A DNA stretch of 23,913 nt from JBBDNV01 sp040877415 (GCA_040877415.1 JBBDNV010000093.1:1-23913); one strand, 5' to 3'. Shown: positions 5,231 through 14,357, numbered from the stretch's first letter. The notes: generated by a model not told the origin, from the letters alone. Numbers and translations: made by a program.

Positions 5231-7954
5231 TTACGGAGTCGTCAAGCTGAACCGCGCGTCGAGCACGCGGTGGATGCGGCTGGCCGATTCTTCCAGGTGA
5301 GCCCGACTGTACGTGTCGAGCTTGGCATCGCGCTTAAGCAACTCGTTGATGCGTCCTTCCAACGCGGCCAGCTCGCTGTAGGCCACCGTCTGGCAATCCT
5401 GGGGGGCCTGCGTTTTTCCCATCGCCAACTGCGACAAACTCTTCAGGTAGCTGCGCTGCAGATTGCGGCGCAAGCTGCTGATGGCCGGCTGGCGGTTGGT
5501 GTACTGGCCGTCGGGCATCTTGTCGACTTCCGAAAAGATCGCCTTGGTCAGCCGCCCGAGCAGCTCCGGCGTAGTGAGCGCATCCTGGTCGGCGGGCACC
5601 TGCAGCTCGGTATCGTGCAGCCGCTCGAGCGTCAACGACGACAGCATTTGGGCGAGGATCCGGTCTTGCCACATCGAGATCACCTCGTGCACCGGAAAGT
5701 CGGTCCGCACCGGAATCTCCATGCCCCAGTGCGACCAGCGGCTGGAAGCCAGGTGGTTGTAAAGTTCCGGCGGGAATTGGAACGGCTTGTCGCTGAAGAC
5801 CTGCTCTTCCACCAGCGCCAAGGCTTCGCGCTGCCTGGCCGGCTCGACCACCACAAACGGGGCTTGCGCGTTGGGGTCGCCCTTGTGAGCGCGCGTGACG
5901 TACACGCCGCCTACGAAACGCGAGGCGAAGTGCATGGCCCGGCCGTGATTCGCCAGCAACACGCCGAACACCTGCCGCACCTTCTGATAGCCGTCGCCGT
6001 CTTTGGCGCCTTCTTCCACCACCTTGGGCCATTGCTCGCTGATCAGCCTGGCCCGAAGTTTCGCGTAAGCGATGGGGTCCTTGCCCATGTCGTAACGGTT
6101 CGAGAGCGGATCGGGGTCGATGCCCCGCGTGTCTTCGTCGGTAGCGTAAGCCAGGGCCGGATCGGCGCAGCGGGCGGCGATCTTCAAGAGCTCCGCCACT
6201 TCCCCGTCGCTTCCGCCCGAGAGCGGCTTGTAGCCGTATTCGATCGCCCACACGTCATACGGGCCGATCGTGGTCGAAAAGTAATCGCCCTGCGTCGTTC
6301 CCTGGGGCATCAGGTTGGCCGGGGCATAATCCATCACCGATCCGGTCAACCCGACGTCGCCCGTTTTCGAGACGTCGTTGACTTCCTCCAGTGAGAGCAT
6401 CGTGCTGGCCTTGAAGTTGTGGCGCAGTCCCAGCGTGTGGCCGATTTCGTGCATCGTCACTTCCTTGAGACCCTGCACGATCATTTTCTCGCGGTCCGCC
6501 GGGTTGCTGGTGCGCGTCGCCAGCACGTGCGAGCCGAAGGCCAGCTCGCGGGCGAGCCCTTGCTGCAACTGGCAAATCGTGCCGTCGTGGAAGTGGCCCT
6601 GCCGCTTTTGTTGTTCCTCATAGCTGCGCAGGTCGAGCGCGCCGCCCGTCAACTCGGCGATGCTCTGGGGCGTGAAATTTTCGTACTCCTGCTTCCAGAA
6701 CTGCAGGAAGTCGGCGTCGAAGATCACGTCAGCGTCGAGAATCTGTCCGGTTCTTGGATTCACGCGCGAGGGCCCCATCGCGAACCCGGCGCCCGCGGTG
6801 ATCCAGCGGAAAGTGTTGTAATTGATGTCCTCGGGATCCCAGTCGTCGCTGTCGCGCTGCTGCCGCACTTCGATGGCATTGGCAAAGCCGGCTTTTTCAA
6901 AGGCCTTGTTCCATTCCGCGATACCGTCGCGGATCGGCTTGCGATAGACGTAGGGGATCGTCTTTTCGAGATAAAAGATGATCGGCTTCTTGGGCGGCGA
7001 AAGCGAGGCCGAAGGGTCGGCTTTCTGCAAGTCCCAGCGATTGATATATCGCACGAACCGATCGTCGTCGCTTTTCTTCGACCAGTCCTTGACCACCGTC
7101 AGAAAGTAGCCGACCCGGTCGTCCGCCGACCGCGGCTTGTAACCGGTCTCGGGCAACAAGCTGATCGAGTAGTGTACGTGAATGCTGGCGCCGCGGCTGT
7201 CGGCCACGGAGTCAAATCCCTCCCTGCCGCTCGAGGCATACGTGGCCGCGACTTCCAATTCGATATTGTCGCTAAGCCCCTTGTTTTTGCCTTTGGGAAA
7301 GCCTGGGGCCCAGGTCGACTTGCTTTCCGTAAACACGAAGCCCGGCAACACGGCCGAAATCTGCGGCAGGTCGCTCATGAAAACGGGCGTCAAGTCGACG
7401 ACGTGTGCCCCGCCGGGGCTCTTGGTAATAATCGGCAGGCTGAACAGCACGCTGTCGGTGTACGCCAGGTCGATGGCTTTCTCCTGCGGGTCGCCCTTGG
7501 AGGCCGTGAAGCGAACGTTGCGCCGCACCAGATGAATTCGGTCGTCCACTTTACGGAACTGCCAGATCCAATCGTCGCCGAAACCCCAGCTCATGCCGCC
7601 GAGCAGCATTCCGCGGCCGATGCCCTTGGCAATCGAGATCAGTACGATGAAGTCCTTGTCCAACTGGCCGCTGCCGATTTCACCCAGTAAGTGATTGCCC
7701 TTGCGATGCAGCTTGATCAAGCCGTCGATCGTCTCGTGATCCTTGATCACGTCGTCGTACGGCGGCTCCTTGGACGTGCTCGCCGGCGCCGGCGCCTTCG
7801 AGGAATCCGGCTTGTCGGACGCCTTGTCCTTGGACGGCGAATCGCCGGGGGCATCGGCGGCCGCTGGCGATTGTTGGCCCCCCGCTGCGGCCGCAAGGCC
7901 CAAGAGCACGACCAGCGGCACCGCGTAACCGATCGAAACAAGATGCTTGAACAT
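5231..7954 (-). CDS. Secreted zinc metalloprotease (met-zincin, DUF5117/DUF4953 type)
   Basis: This is a 907-residue exported protein. The N-terminus (MFKHLVSIGYAVPLVVLLGL, then Ala/Gly-rich) is a signal peptide, followed by a low-complexity Pro/Ser/Lys linker to about residue 65. The next ~300 residues, including GRGMLLGGMSWGFGDDWIW, match the style of DUF5118/DUF5117 domains. The catalytic motif HEIGHTLGLRH spans residues 502-512 (zinc ligands His 502, His 506, His 512; general base Glu 503). A GSVMDYAPAN Met-turn follows shortly after, as in met-zincins. The C-terminal ~350 residues are mostly helical and unassigned. Substrates are unknown; the family is common in Bacteroidetes and Planctomycetes. 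The ATG at 7954 is supported by the signal peptide; the ribosome site is weak. It points away from the phosphotransferase-like gene across a 292-base gap. Confidence 0.92.
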   Translation of the reverse strand: MFKHLVSIGYAVPLVVLLGLAAAAGGQQSPAAADAPGDSPSKDKASDKPDSSKAPAPASTSKEPPYDDVIKDHETIDGLIKLHRKGNHLLGEIGSGQLDKDFIVLISIAKGIGRGMLLGGMSWGFGDDWIWQFRKVDDRIHLVRRNVRFTASKGDPQEKAIDLAYTDSVLFSLPIITKSPGGAHVVDLTPVFMSDLPQISAVLPGFVFTESKSTWAPGFPKGKNKGLSDNIELEVAATYASSGREGFDSVADSRGASIHVHYSISLLPETGYKPRSADDRVGYFLTVVKDWSKKSDDDRFVRYINRWDLQKADPSASLSPPKKPIIFYLEKTIPYVYRKPIRDGIAEWNKAFEKAGFANAIEVRQQRDSDDWDPEDINYNTFRWITAGAGFAMGPSRVNPRTGQILDADVIFDADFLQFWKQEYENFTPQSIAELTGGALDLRSYEEQQKRQGHFHDGTICQLQQGLARELAFGSHVLATRTSNPADREKMIVQGLKEVTMHEIGHTLGLRHNFKASTMLSLEEVNDVSKTGDVGLTGSVMDYAPANLMPQGTTQGDYFSTTIGPYDVWAIEYGYKPLSGGSDGEVAELLKIAARCADPALAYATDEDTRGIDPDPLSNRYDMGKDPIAYAKLRARLISEQWPKVVEEGAKDGDGYQKVRQVFGVLLANHGRAMHFASRFVGGVYVTRAHKGDPNAQAPFVVVEPARQREALALVEEQVFSDKPFQFPPELYNHLASSRWSHWGMEIPVRTDFPVHEVISMWQDRILAQMLSSLTLERLHDTELQVPADQDALTTPELLGRLTKAIFSEVDKMPDGQYTNRQPAISSLRRNLQRSYLKSLSQLAMGKTQAPQDCQTVAYSELAALEGRINELLKRDAKLDTYSRAHLEESASRIHRVLDARFSLTTP

Positions 7955-8246
7955 GGGCTCTCTCGCTGACCAAAAAGGGACCGTAAGGAGGGGGGATAGC
8001 CGATGATACGAGACGTGCCGTTCTCGCCGGGCGCGGCCGCAACCGCGTTAAATATAGCCTAAACTAGCGAGCTCCCTAAAGCTTACCGACAGGGCAGTTT
8101 TCGTCGCTTGAGGGCCCCACTCCACGAGCGCCGAATTTGCACGCGGTTTCCCGATATGTCCGGCTTGGGGATGCGAACTGTATTATACATGCCACTTAAT
8201 CACGTGGCGCAACTTTTTCCGCCCTTGTTTGCGAGATTCCCAGGTG
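7955..8246. other. Divergent intergenic region
   Basis: These 292 bases separate the divergent metalloprotease and phosphotransferase-like genes and must hold both promoters. AT-rich patches stand out: AAATATAGCC near 8050 (minus-strand TATATT) and TATTATACAT at 8181-8190 on the plus strand. Neither has a good -35 at normal spacing. No open reading frame, repeat or RNA gene is supported here. Confidence 0.4.
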
Positions 8247-9260
8247 ATGGCCGTCGAGGGTCAAATCAAGCGGATCCTGCAACTTTACCCCGACGATTGC
8301 CAGGCGCACGGTGTTGAACCCCTCCGACCGGCGGATAGTTTTAGCGGGGCCGCGCTGTGGAGGGTCTCAACCCCGCGCGGCATGCTCTGTTTGCGCCGCT
8401 GGCCAGCCGAGCACCCTACGCCCAAGCGACTCGAGTTCGTGCAGGCCGTCCTGTGGCACGTCGACCAGGAAGGCTTCCACCAGATTCCGCTCCCGCTCGA
8501 AACTCGCCACCACCACGGCTTTGTGCGGCACGCGGGCCATTTGTGGGAACTGACTCCGTGGCTCGCCGGCGCGGCCGACTACCGCAACAGCCCCAGCCGC
8601 CGGAAACTCGAAAACGCCATGACGGCGTTGGCCCGTTTCCACCAGGCGGCCCGCACCTTCCCGCTGGCCGAGACGGGCCCCATCGGCTCGCCGGGCATTG
8701 CCGAGCGGGTGCTTAGGCTCCAAGAGCTGATGACCGGGCGGCTCGCCGAGATCGATCGTGCCATCGCTTCCGACGCGCCCAGCGAGTTGGCCACGCGTGC
8801 CGTCCGACTGGTGGCCCTGGCCAAAGCAACAGGCCGCAAAATCCTCGCGACGCTGGAGTCGGCCCGTCCACTCGACGTCGCCATTCAGCCGTGCATTCGC
8901 GACGTTTGGCACGCGCACGTGTTGTTCGTGGGAGATGACGTGAGCGGTATCCTGGACTTTGGCTCGATGCGCCCCGACAACGTAGCGGCCGACGTGGCCC
9001 GCTTATTGGGCAGTCTGGCCGGCGACCACCAGGAGGATTGGCAACTCGGCTTGTCCGCCTACCAATCCGTGCGGTCGCTTAGCGACGACGAATTGTCGCT
9101 GGCGACCGCCTTCGATCGCAGCACGGTGCTCTTGGGCGGGTTGCAGTGGCTGGAGTGGATTTATCTGGACGGCCGGCGATTCGACAGCCCCTCCGCGGTT
9201 CTCGGGCGGGTGGACGAGTTTCTGGCCCGACTCGAAACACTCGCGCAAGCGGTTTACTAA
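8247..9260 (+). CDS. Aminoglycoside phosphotransferase (APH)-fold protein, altered catalytic loop
   Basis: This is a 337-residue protein of the APH/choline-kinase-like fold. The C-terminal lobe shows HVLFVGDDVSGILDFGSM followed by VAADVARLLGSL, which matches the APH pattern for the metal-binding DFG-like Asp and the next helix. The catalytic loop is not canonical. Where APH enzymes have HGDxHxxN, this protein reads IRDVWHAH, keeping the Asp but losing the first His and the Asn. The N-terminal lobe (SFSGAALWRVSTPRGMLCLRRW) resembles the nucleotide-binding sheet, with Arg in place of the usual Lys. It may be an unusual small-molecule kinase or a non-kinase. The ATG at 8247 was chosen; GTG at 8244 and TTG at 8229 are also in frame and the ribosome site is weak. 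The substrate cannot be read from context. Confidence 0.78.
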   Translation: MAVEGQIKRILQLYPDDCQAHGVEPLRPADSFSGAALWRVSTPRGMLCLRRWPAEHPTPKRLEFVQAVLWHVDQEGFHQIPLPLETRHHHGFVRHAGHLWELTPWLAGAADYRNSPSRRKLENAMTALARFHQAARTFPLAETGPIGSPGIAERVLRLQELMTGRLAEIDRAIASDAPSELATRAVRLVALAKATGRKILATLESARPLDVAIQPCIRDVWHAHVLFVGDDVSGILDFGSMRPDNVAADVARLLGSLAGDHQEDWQLGLSAYQSVRSLSDDELSLATAFDRSTVLLGGLQWLEWIYLDGRRFDSPSAVLGRVDEFLARLETLAQAVY

Positions 9261-9406
9261 ACTCGATTTAGACCGCCGGCCGCCGTCGCCGCCATGGAAA
9301 CCATCGCTGGCCAGGTTGCGTAATAACAGCGTACGCCGCGTCGCCGTTGCCGCCGCCAGCGACGCACGCTAGAATTGGCAGTCTCTACCTTAATGCGTTG
9401 CGGTAT

Positions 9407-9411
9407 AAGGA
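9407..9411 (+). promoter_or_regulatory. Ribosome binding site of the DsbD-type gene
   Basis: AAGGA lies 9 bases before the ATG at 9421 and fixes that start, which also gives a proper signal peptide. Confidence 0.6.
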
Positions 9412-9420
9412 TATAGAAGC

Positions 9421-11826
9421 ATGCCCGCGATCCGCGGCACGCGCTTTGCGCCCGTTGCCATGGCGCTTGTCATTTTGGCCCTTCTGGCGACTCGCGCGCG
9501 GGCGCAATTCAACGACATCCTTGGCGGCAAGGGGCTAACGCCGGGAGGCGACGTCGAGAGTGGTCGCGGCGGGCCCGAGTCGCTGGTGACCGTGTTTTCT
9601 CATTTCACCGCGGCGGCCGCGGACGCTCCGGCGATGCTTTCGATCACGGTCCAGATCACGCCGCCCTATTACACCTATTCGACGACGCAAAAACCCGTGG
9701 CGGCCACTCCGACGCGGCTTGAGGTGGAGGCATCGAACGATTATCGGCTGGCCGGCGAGTTTCGCTCGACGCTGCCGCCGACGATGGTGATTGACAAAGC
9801 ATTGAACCTGGCTTTTGAAGAATTCGCGCCGGAGGTGACCTGGCAGGCTCCGCTCGAAATCCGCAGGGGCGCCGCGCTCGACGCGCTCTCGATCAAAGGG
9901 AGCGTGCTCCTGCAGTTGTGCAAGGAGGGCTCGTGCCTGCCCCCCACTGAATTCCCGTTCACGGCCGAGCTGCTCGAAACGGCTGCCGCGGCACCGTCCG
10001 GCCCGTACAAGCATCCCGACGTCCATGCAACGCTCACGGGCTACCTGGAGCCGCGCGCGGCGACGCCCGGCTCGACGGCCAATTTGGTGATCGCCGCCGA
10101 GATGCCCGCCGGATGGCACCTTTACGAATTGGCCGGCCGCGACGCCGGCGCGATCGGTTACAAGCCGACCCTGATTGCGCTTGAGAACACCTCGGGCTTC
10201 CGCCTCAAACCCACCGAGGCGAGCCAAAAGGCGGTCGATGCCCCGCCGGCCTTCCCCGGTCAGCCGGCCACGCGGTTCTACGAAGGGCGCGTCAGTTGGA
10301 CGACGCCGATCGTGATTCCGAAGGACACAGCGCCGGGGAAATACCCGATCCGTGGGTTCATTGGTTACCAGACCTGTTTCGAGGACCAGCGATGTGATTC
10401 GCCGCGCGGCGCGCATTTTTCGGCCACCCTGGTTGTCGGCACAAAGGCGCAGTCCGGCTCGGTGTCCTTGGCCTTTGGCGACGCCCAATACGGCGACGCC
10501 GCGCGCGTCGCGGCCAGGCAGCCCACTGGGATCGCGGGCGACAGCGAGGCGACCACACGCGCCACGAGCCCGATCGGTTGGACGCTGCCGATCATCATTC
10601 TGGCCGGGCTGGCCGGCGGTTTCATCTTGAATTTCATGCCCTGCGTGCTGCCGGTCATCGGGCTCAAAATCCTGTCGTTCGCCGAACAGGCCGGACGCAG
10701 CCGGGCGCAAATCCTGGCGCTGAACGTCTGGTATGCGCTGGGAACGTTTGCCGTGTTCTTCGTGCTGGCCACGCTGGCCACGAGCGTGAGCCTGGGGCTT
10801 TCGGAAACCAATCTCGGTTGGGGCGAACAGTTTCAATACACGTCGTTCAACATCGTGATGGTCGCCCTAGTATTTGTCATGGCACTGAGCTTTCTGGGCG
10901 TGTGGGAGATTCCCATCCCCGGCTTCGTCGGCTCGGGAAAGGCAAACGAATTCGCGGCCCGCGAAGGCGCCGCCGGGGCGTTCTCCAAGGGCGTGCTGGC
11001 CACGATCTTGGCCACGCCGTGCAGCGGGCCTGCGCTGGGCCCGGTATTCGGCTTCACGCTCAACCAACCACCGTCGATTACCTACTTATTGTTTTCGTGC
11101 ATCGCACTAGGTATGTCCGCGCCCTATCTGCTGATCGGCGCATTCCCAAAGCTGATCGGCTTCCTCCCCAAGCCGGGAGCCTGGATGGACACGTTCAAGA
11201 ACATCATGGGCTTCGTGCTCTTGGGCACGATCGTGTTCTTATTTAACTTCATGGACCGCGACTTCATCGTGCCCACGTTCGCCATGCTGATCGGCTTGTG
11301 GGCCGCTTGCTGGTGGATCGGCCGCACGCCGCTGACCGACAACCTGGGCCGCAAGCTGATGGCCTGGACGCAGGGGGCCGTGTTTGCCGGCATCGTGATC
11401 TTCGCTGCCTTCACCTGGCTGGTGCCCCGCGCCTCGATCATCCCCTGGCAGCCGTTTTCGCAATCCGAATTGGCGCGATTGCGAGAGTCGGGCAACACGG
11501 TGCTGGTCGAATTCACGGCCGATTGGTGTATGACGTGCAAGGCCAACCTCCTTTTGGCAATCGAAACCCAGGAAGTGCGCGACGCACTGGCCGCCAACAA
11601 AGTCGTGCCGATGTTGGCCGACTACACCAAAGAATCGCCGGAAATCAAAAACGCGCTCGAAGCCCTTCAGAGTCGGTCTGTTCCGCTGTTGGCGATTTTT
11701 CCCTCCGGCAGCCCGGACAAGCCGATCGTGCTCCGCGATTGGATTACAAAAAAGCAACTGCTCGAGGCGATCGATCGAGCGGGCCCCTCGAAGAAGGGTT
11801 CCCAACTGACCGCGGCCGTCGATTGA
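9421..11826 (+). CDS. Thiol:disulfide interchange protein DsbD type, with two N-terminal alpha-like domains
   Basis: DsbD-type proteins carry electrons from cytoplasmic thioredoxin across the inner membrane to periplasmic thiols. This 801-residue protein begins with a signal peptide (about 1-29, ending RARA). Two DsbD-alpha-like immunoglobulin-type domains follow (about 35-190 and 200-345), each with a Cys pair: C167/C172 and C319/C325. The membrane domain (about 385-670) has the paired redox cysteines C408 in NFMPCVLPV and C534 in TPCSGPALGP. A C-terminal thioredoxin domain carries WCMTC at 702-706 (C703, C706). All the cysteines needed for the relay are present. E. coli DsbD has one alpha domain and about 565 residues, so this protein is longer. 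The gene is followed after 34 bases by the secernin-like gene. Targets are unknown; cytochrome c maturation or periplasmic disulfide repair are the usual ones. Confidence 0.93.
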   Translation: MPAIRGTRFAPVAMALVILALLATRARAQFNDILGGKGLTPGGDVESGRGGPESLVTVFSHFTAAAADAPAMLSITVQITPPYYTYSTTQKPVAATPTRLEVEASNDYRLAGEFRSTLPPTMVIDKALNLAFEEFAPEVTWQAPLEIRRGAALDALSIKGSVLLQLCKEGSCLPPTEFPFTAELLETAAAAPSGPYKHPDVHATLTGYLEPRAATPGSTANLVIAAEMPAGWHLYELAGRDAGAIGYKPTLIALENTSGFRLKPTEASQKAVDAPPAFPGQPATRFYEGRVSWTTPIVIPKDTAPGKYPIRGFIGYQTCFEDQRCDSPRGAHFSATLVVGTKAQSGSVSLAFGDAQYGDAARVAARQPTGIAGDSEATTRATSPIGWTLPIIILAGLAGGFILNFMPCVLPVIGLKILSFAEQAGRSRAQILALNVWYALGTFAVFFVLATLATSVSLGLSETNLGWGEQFQYTSFNIVMVALVFVMALSFLGVWEIPIPGFVGSGKANEFAAREGAAGAFSKGVLATILATPCSGPALGPVFGFTLNQPPSITYLLFSCIALGMSAPYLLIGAFPKLIGFLPKPGAWMDTFKNIMGFVLLGTIVFLFNFMDRDFIVPTFAMLIGLWAACWWIGRTPLTDNLGRKLMAWTQGAVFAGIVIFAAFTWLVPRASIIPWQPFSQSELARLRESGNTVLVEFTADWCMTCKANLLLAIETQEVRDALAANKVVPMLADYTKESPEIKNALEALQSRSVPLLAIFPSGSPDKPIVLRDWITKKQLLEAIDRAGPSKKGSQLTAAVD

Positions 11827-11860
11827 GACCGGCGACCTTCGCTCCGGAGTCGCGTCCACC

Positions 11861-13090
11861 ATGTGCGACACGTTGGCCATCGTCCGCTCGGATTCCGTCT
11901 TGTTTGCCAAGAACTCCGATCGCGACCCGAACGAGTCGCAGTATCTCGACTGGCATCCGCGCCGCGCGCATCCGCCGGGAGCCCGATTGAAGTGCACGTG
12001 GCTCGAAATCCCCCAGGTCGCCGAAACCAACGCGGTCCTGCTGAGCCGCCCCTATTGGATCTGGGGGGCCGAAATGGGCACCAACGAGCACGGTGTCACG
12101 ATCGGCAACGAGGCCGTTTTCACGCGCGAGCGAACCGCCAAGACCGCTTTGACCGGCATGGATCTCGTGCGGCTGGCGCTGGAACGCTCGGCTTCTGCTC
12201 GCGAAGCGGTGTACTCGATCATCGAATTGATCGACGAGTTCGGGCAGGGCGGGGCGTGCAGTCTGCTGGAACGCCCCGGCTTCACGTATCACAACAGCTT
12301 CATCCTGGCCGATCCGACCGCGGCGTTCGTGCTGGAAACGGCTGGAAAGCATCATGCCGTTGAGGAAGTGCGCGGGGCACGCAGCATTTCCAACGGGCTG
12401 ACGATTCCCGAATTTGCCCGGCGCCACAGCGACTTCATCAGGACTCGCGTCTGCGGTTGCCGGCTGCGGCAGCCACGCACTCAGCAACTGGCCGAGCGGG
12501 CCGAAACGCCTGTCGACCTGATGCGCATTCTGCGAGATCATGGCGAAGGACACGAGACGCCCCGCTATTCGTGGCTCAACGGCGGGCTGGGCGCGCCGTG
12601 CGTTCACGCCGGCGGACTCGTGGCCTCATCGCAGACGACCGCCTCTTGGGTCGCCGAATTGCGGCCGGGCGAGCGGCGCCATTGGGTTACCGGCACGGCG
12701 GCGCCCTGCACAAGCTTGTTCAAGCCCGTCTCGGTCGACAGGCCGCTGGACCTTGTGCCCATTCCGAATGAACGGGCCGACGACGAATCGCTCTGGTGGC
12801 GTCACGAACGGCTGCACCGCGCGGTGATGCGCGATCCGGCGCGGCTCGCTGCCTGTTACTGCGCCGAGCGCGACGAGATTGAAGCCGCGTGGCTGGCCGA
12901 TCCACCCGAGTCAGTCGCCGCGTTCGACGAAGCCGCGCGGCTCGAAGCAAAATGGACCGCCGATGTTCTTGCGCGCGATGCGATCGACACGCGTCCGCGC
13001 TTCGTCCAGCGCTACTGGGCCAAACGCAATGCCCGCTGCGGATTGCGACTCACGCCCGCAACTTCGCACGCCATGACCGCGCGCGTATAA
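11861..13090 (+). CDS. Secernin/peptidase C69-family N-terminal-cysteine hydrolase
   Basis: This is a 409-residue protein of the C69 dipeptidase/secernin family. These belong to the Ntn-hydrolase superfamily and use an N-terminal Cys exposed after loss of Met. The start MCDTLAIVRSDSVLFAKNSD is diagnostic, with Cys 2 as the expected nucleophile, and EMGTNEHGVTIGNEAVF is the typical second motif. Later family features include ASSQTTASWVAEL near the middle and a C-terminal helical region rich in charged residues. There is no signal peptide, so it should be cytoplasmic. Family members act on dipeptides or acyl amides; the substrate here is unknown. GGAG at 11846-11849 lies 11 bases upstream of the ATG. 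It follows the DsbD-type gene by 34 bases and may share its transcript, which would end in the hairpin at 13125-13178. Confidence 0.9.
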   Translation: MCDTLAIVRSDSVLFAKNSDRDPNESQYLDWHPRRAHPPGARLKCTWLEIPQVAETNAVLLSRPYWIWGAEMGTNEHGVTIGNEAVFTRERTAKTALTGMDLVRLALERSASAREAVYSIIELIDEFGQGGACSLLERPGFTYHNSFILADPTAAFVLETAGKHHAVEEVRGARSISNGLTIPEFARRHSDFIRTRVCGCRLRQPRTQQLAERAETPVDLMRILRDHGEGHETPRYSWLNGGLGAPCVHAGGLVASSQTTASWVAELRPGERRHWVTGTAAPCTSLFKPVSVDRPLDLVPIPNERADDESLWWRHERLHRAVMRDPARLAACYCAERDEIEAAWLADPPESVAAFDEAARLEAKWTADVLARDAIDTRPRFVQRYWAKRNARCGLRLTPATSHAMTARV

Positions 13091-13124
13091 TTCCATCGCC
13101 GACTCAAGAAAACCAGTCATCAGA

Positions 13125-13178
13125 AAAACGGGTCAGAACTGTTTTTTCAGAGCGAGAAAAATAGTTCTGACCCGTTTT
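13125..13178. terminator. Long perfect inverted repeat, probable two-way terminator (REP-like)
   Basis: AAAACGGGTCAGAACT at 13125-13140 and AGTTCTGACCCGTTTT at 13163-13178 are perfect 16-base complements. Pairing continues inward for about seven more bases (including two G-T wobbles) to an 8-base loop, giving a stem of about 23 bp. The A/T ends supply a U-run in either direction. It lies between the convergent secernin-like gene and purM, 35 bases after one stop and 37 bases after the other. Its perfection suggests a mobile or conserved repeat element as well as a terminator. Confidence 0.8.
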
Positions 13179-13214
13179 CGCGATCCTACGCGCGAGCCAT
13201 GCGCACGTGAGCCT

Positions 13215-14276
13215 TCATGCCCAAACGACGCCCCGCGGGCCCGTTATCGCCCGGCCGATCGAAAAGCTTTCCAGGCCGCTGTCGGCCAGTTGATGGCGAA
13301 TGCTCTCGGCGTAATGCGGGCTGACGACCAGCACCAGGCCGATCCCCATGTTGAACACCGCGTCCATCTCGGCGGCCTCGACGTCGCCAAGCTGCTTGAG
13401 CCAGGTGAATACGGCCGGGGTGGTCCAACCGCCGCGCTCCAGCGCGATTTGAATGCCCTCGGGCACGATCCGCGCCAGGTTTTCGCGCAATCCGCCGCCG
13501 GTGACGTGCGCGATCCCGTGTACGACTTTCTTCACCTTGTAATAGCCGAGCACCTGGCGGACGGCGCGCACGTAAATCCGCGTCGGCGCAAGCAGCGCTT
13601 GCCCGACGGTCGTGCCGAGCTCGTCGACGCGGTCGTTGATCGATAGCCCGGCCATGTCGAAAACGATTCTCCGCGCCAGGCTATAGCCGTTTGCGTGCAA
13701 GCCGCTCGAAGCAATGCCCAGCACCAGGTCGTCGGGCGAAATCGAGCGGCCGTCGATCAGCCGGTTTCGCTCGGCCACGCCCACGCAAAAGCCGGCCAGA
13801 TCGTAATCGCCCCGGGCGTACAGGTCGGGCAGGATGGCCGTTTCGCCGCCCAAGAGCGCGCAGTCGGCTTCGAGGCACCCCTGGGAGATTCCCCCGACAA
13901 TCTGCTCCAACAGCGGCGGGTCGTCGTGCGACATGGCTACGTAGTCGAGGAAGAACAGCGGCTCGGCCCCGCAGCAAATCGCGTCGTTGACGCTCATCGC
14001 CACCAGGTCGATGCCGATCGTGTTGTGCACGCCGGCCATGGCGGCCACCTTCAGTTTCGTGCCCACTCCGTCGGTGCACGAGACGAGCACGGGGTCTTCA
14101 TATCGGCGCGCAAAAAGCGCGCTGGTGAAGTCGAGCTGATACAGGCCGGCAAAGCCGCCATCGTTGGCAATGACGCGCGGGCTGTAGGTTCGGTGCAGCA
14201 GTTCGGGCAACCGGGCCATGGCCTGGCGATAGACCGCGAGGTCCACGCCCGCTTCCTTGTAAGTCGCCTTGCCCAT
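13215..14276 (-). CDS. purM: Phosphoribosylformylglycinamidine cyclo-ligase (AIR synthetase)
   Basis: PurM performs the fifth step of purine synthesis: ATP-dependent ring closure of FGAM to aminoimidazole ribonucleotide. The 353-residue protein matches the family in length (E. coli 345). It begins with YKEAGVD. It then shows DGVGTKLKVA, the strongly conserved GIDLVAMSVNDAICCGAEPL segment, GGETAILPDLY, SSGLHANGYSLARR and the C-terminal HVTGGGLRENLAR. These cover the ATP and substrate sites. The ATG at 14276 gives the normal N-terminus; no clear Shine-Dalgarno is visible. No other pur gene lies beside it; the toxin-antitoxin pair lies immediately upstream on the same strand. Transcription should end in the hairpin at 13125-13178. 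Confidence 0.97.
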   Translation of the reverse strand: MGKATYKEAGVDLAVYRQAMARLPELLHRTYSPRVIANDGGFAGLYQLDFTSALFARRYEDPVLVSCTDGVGTKLKVAAMAGVHNTIGIDLVAMSVNDAICCGAEPLFFLDYVAMSHDDPPLLEQIVGGISQGCLEADCALLGGETAILPDLYARGDYDLAGFCVGVAERNRLIDGRSISPDDLVLGIASSGLHANGYSLARRIVFDMAGLSINDRVDELGTTVGQALLAPTRIYVRAVRQVLGYYKVKKVVHGIAHVTGGGLRENLARIVPEGIQIALERGGWTTPAVFTWLKQLGDVEAAEMDAVFNMGIGLVLVVSPHYAESIRHQLADSGLESFSIGRAITGPRGVVWA

Positions 14277-14343
14277 TGAGTTTACCCGCGCCGAAGACGA
14301 AGTTCGTTTGGCATTTTACGGCCGCTGCGCGCGGGTTGTCAAA

Positions 14344-14357
14344 CCGGCAAGCGCCGG
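14344..14357 (-). terminator. Weak candidate terminator after the toxin gene
   Basis: CCGGC at 14344-14348 and GCCGG at 14353-14357 form a 5-bp GC stem with a 4-base loop. Read on the minus strand it is followed by TTT only. It lies 24 bases after the toxin stop. Confidence 0.3.

Noticed and set aside
5222..7690. Two long plus-strand open frames (390 and 423 codons) opposite the metalloprotease
   Set aside because: They are antisense to a well-supported protease gene, have no recognisable domains and have the Arg/His/Val-rich composition expected of shadow frames in high-GC DNA.
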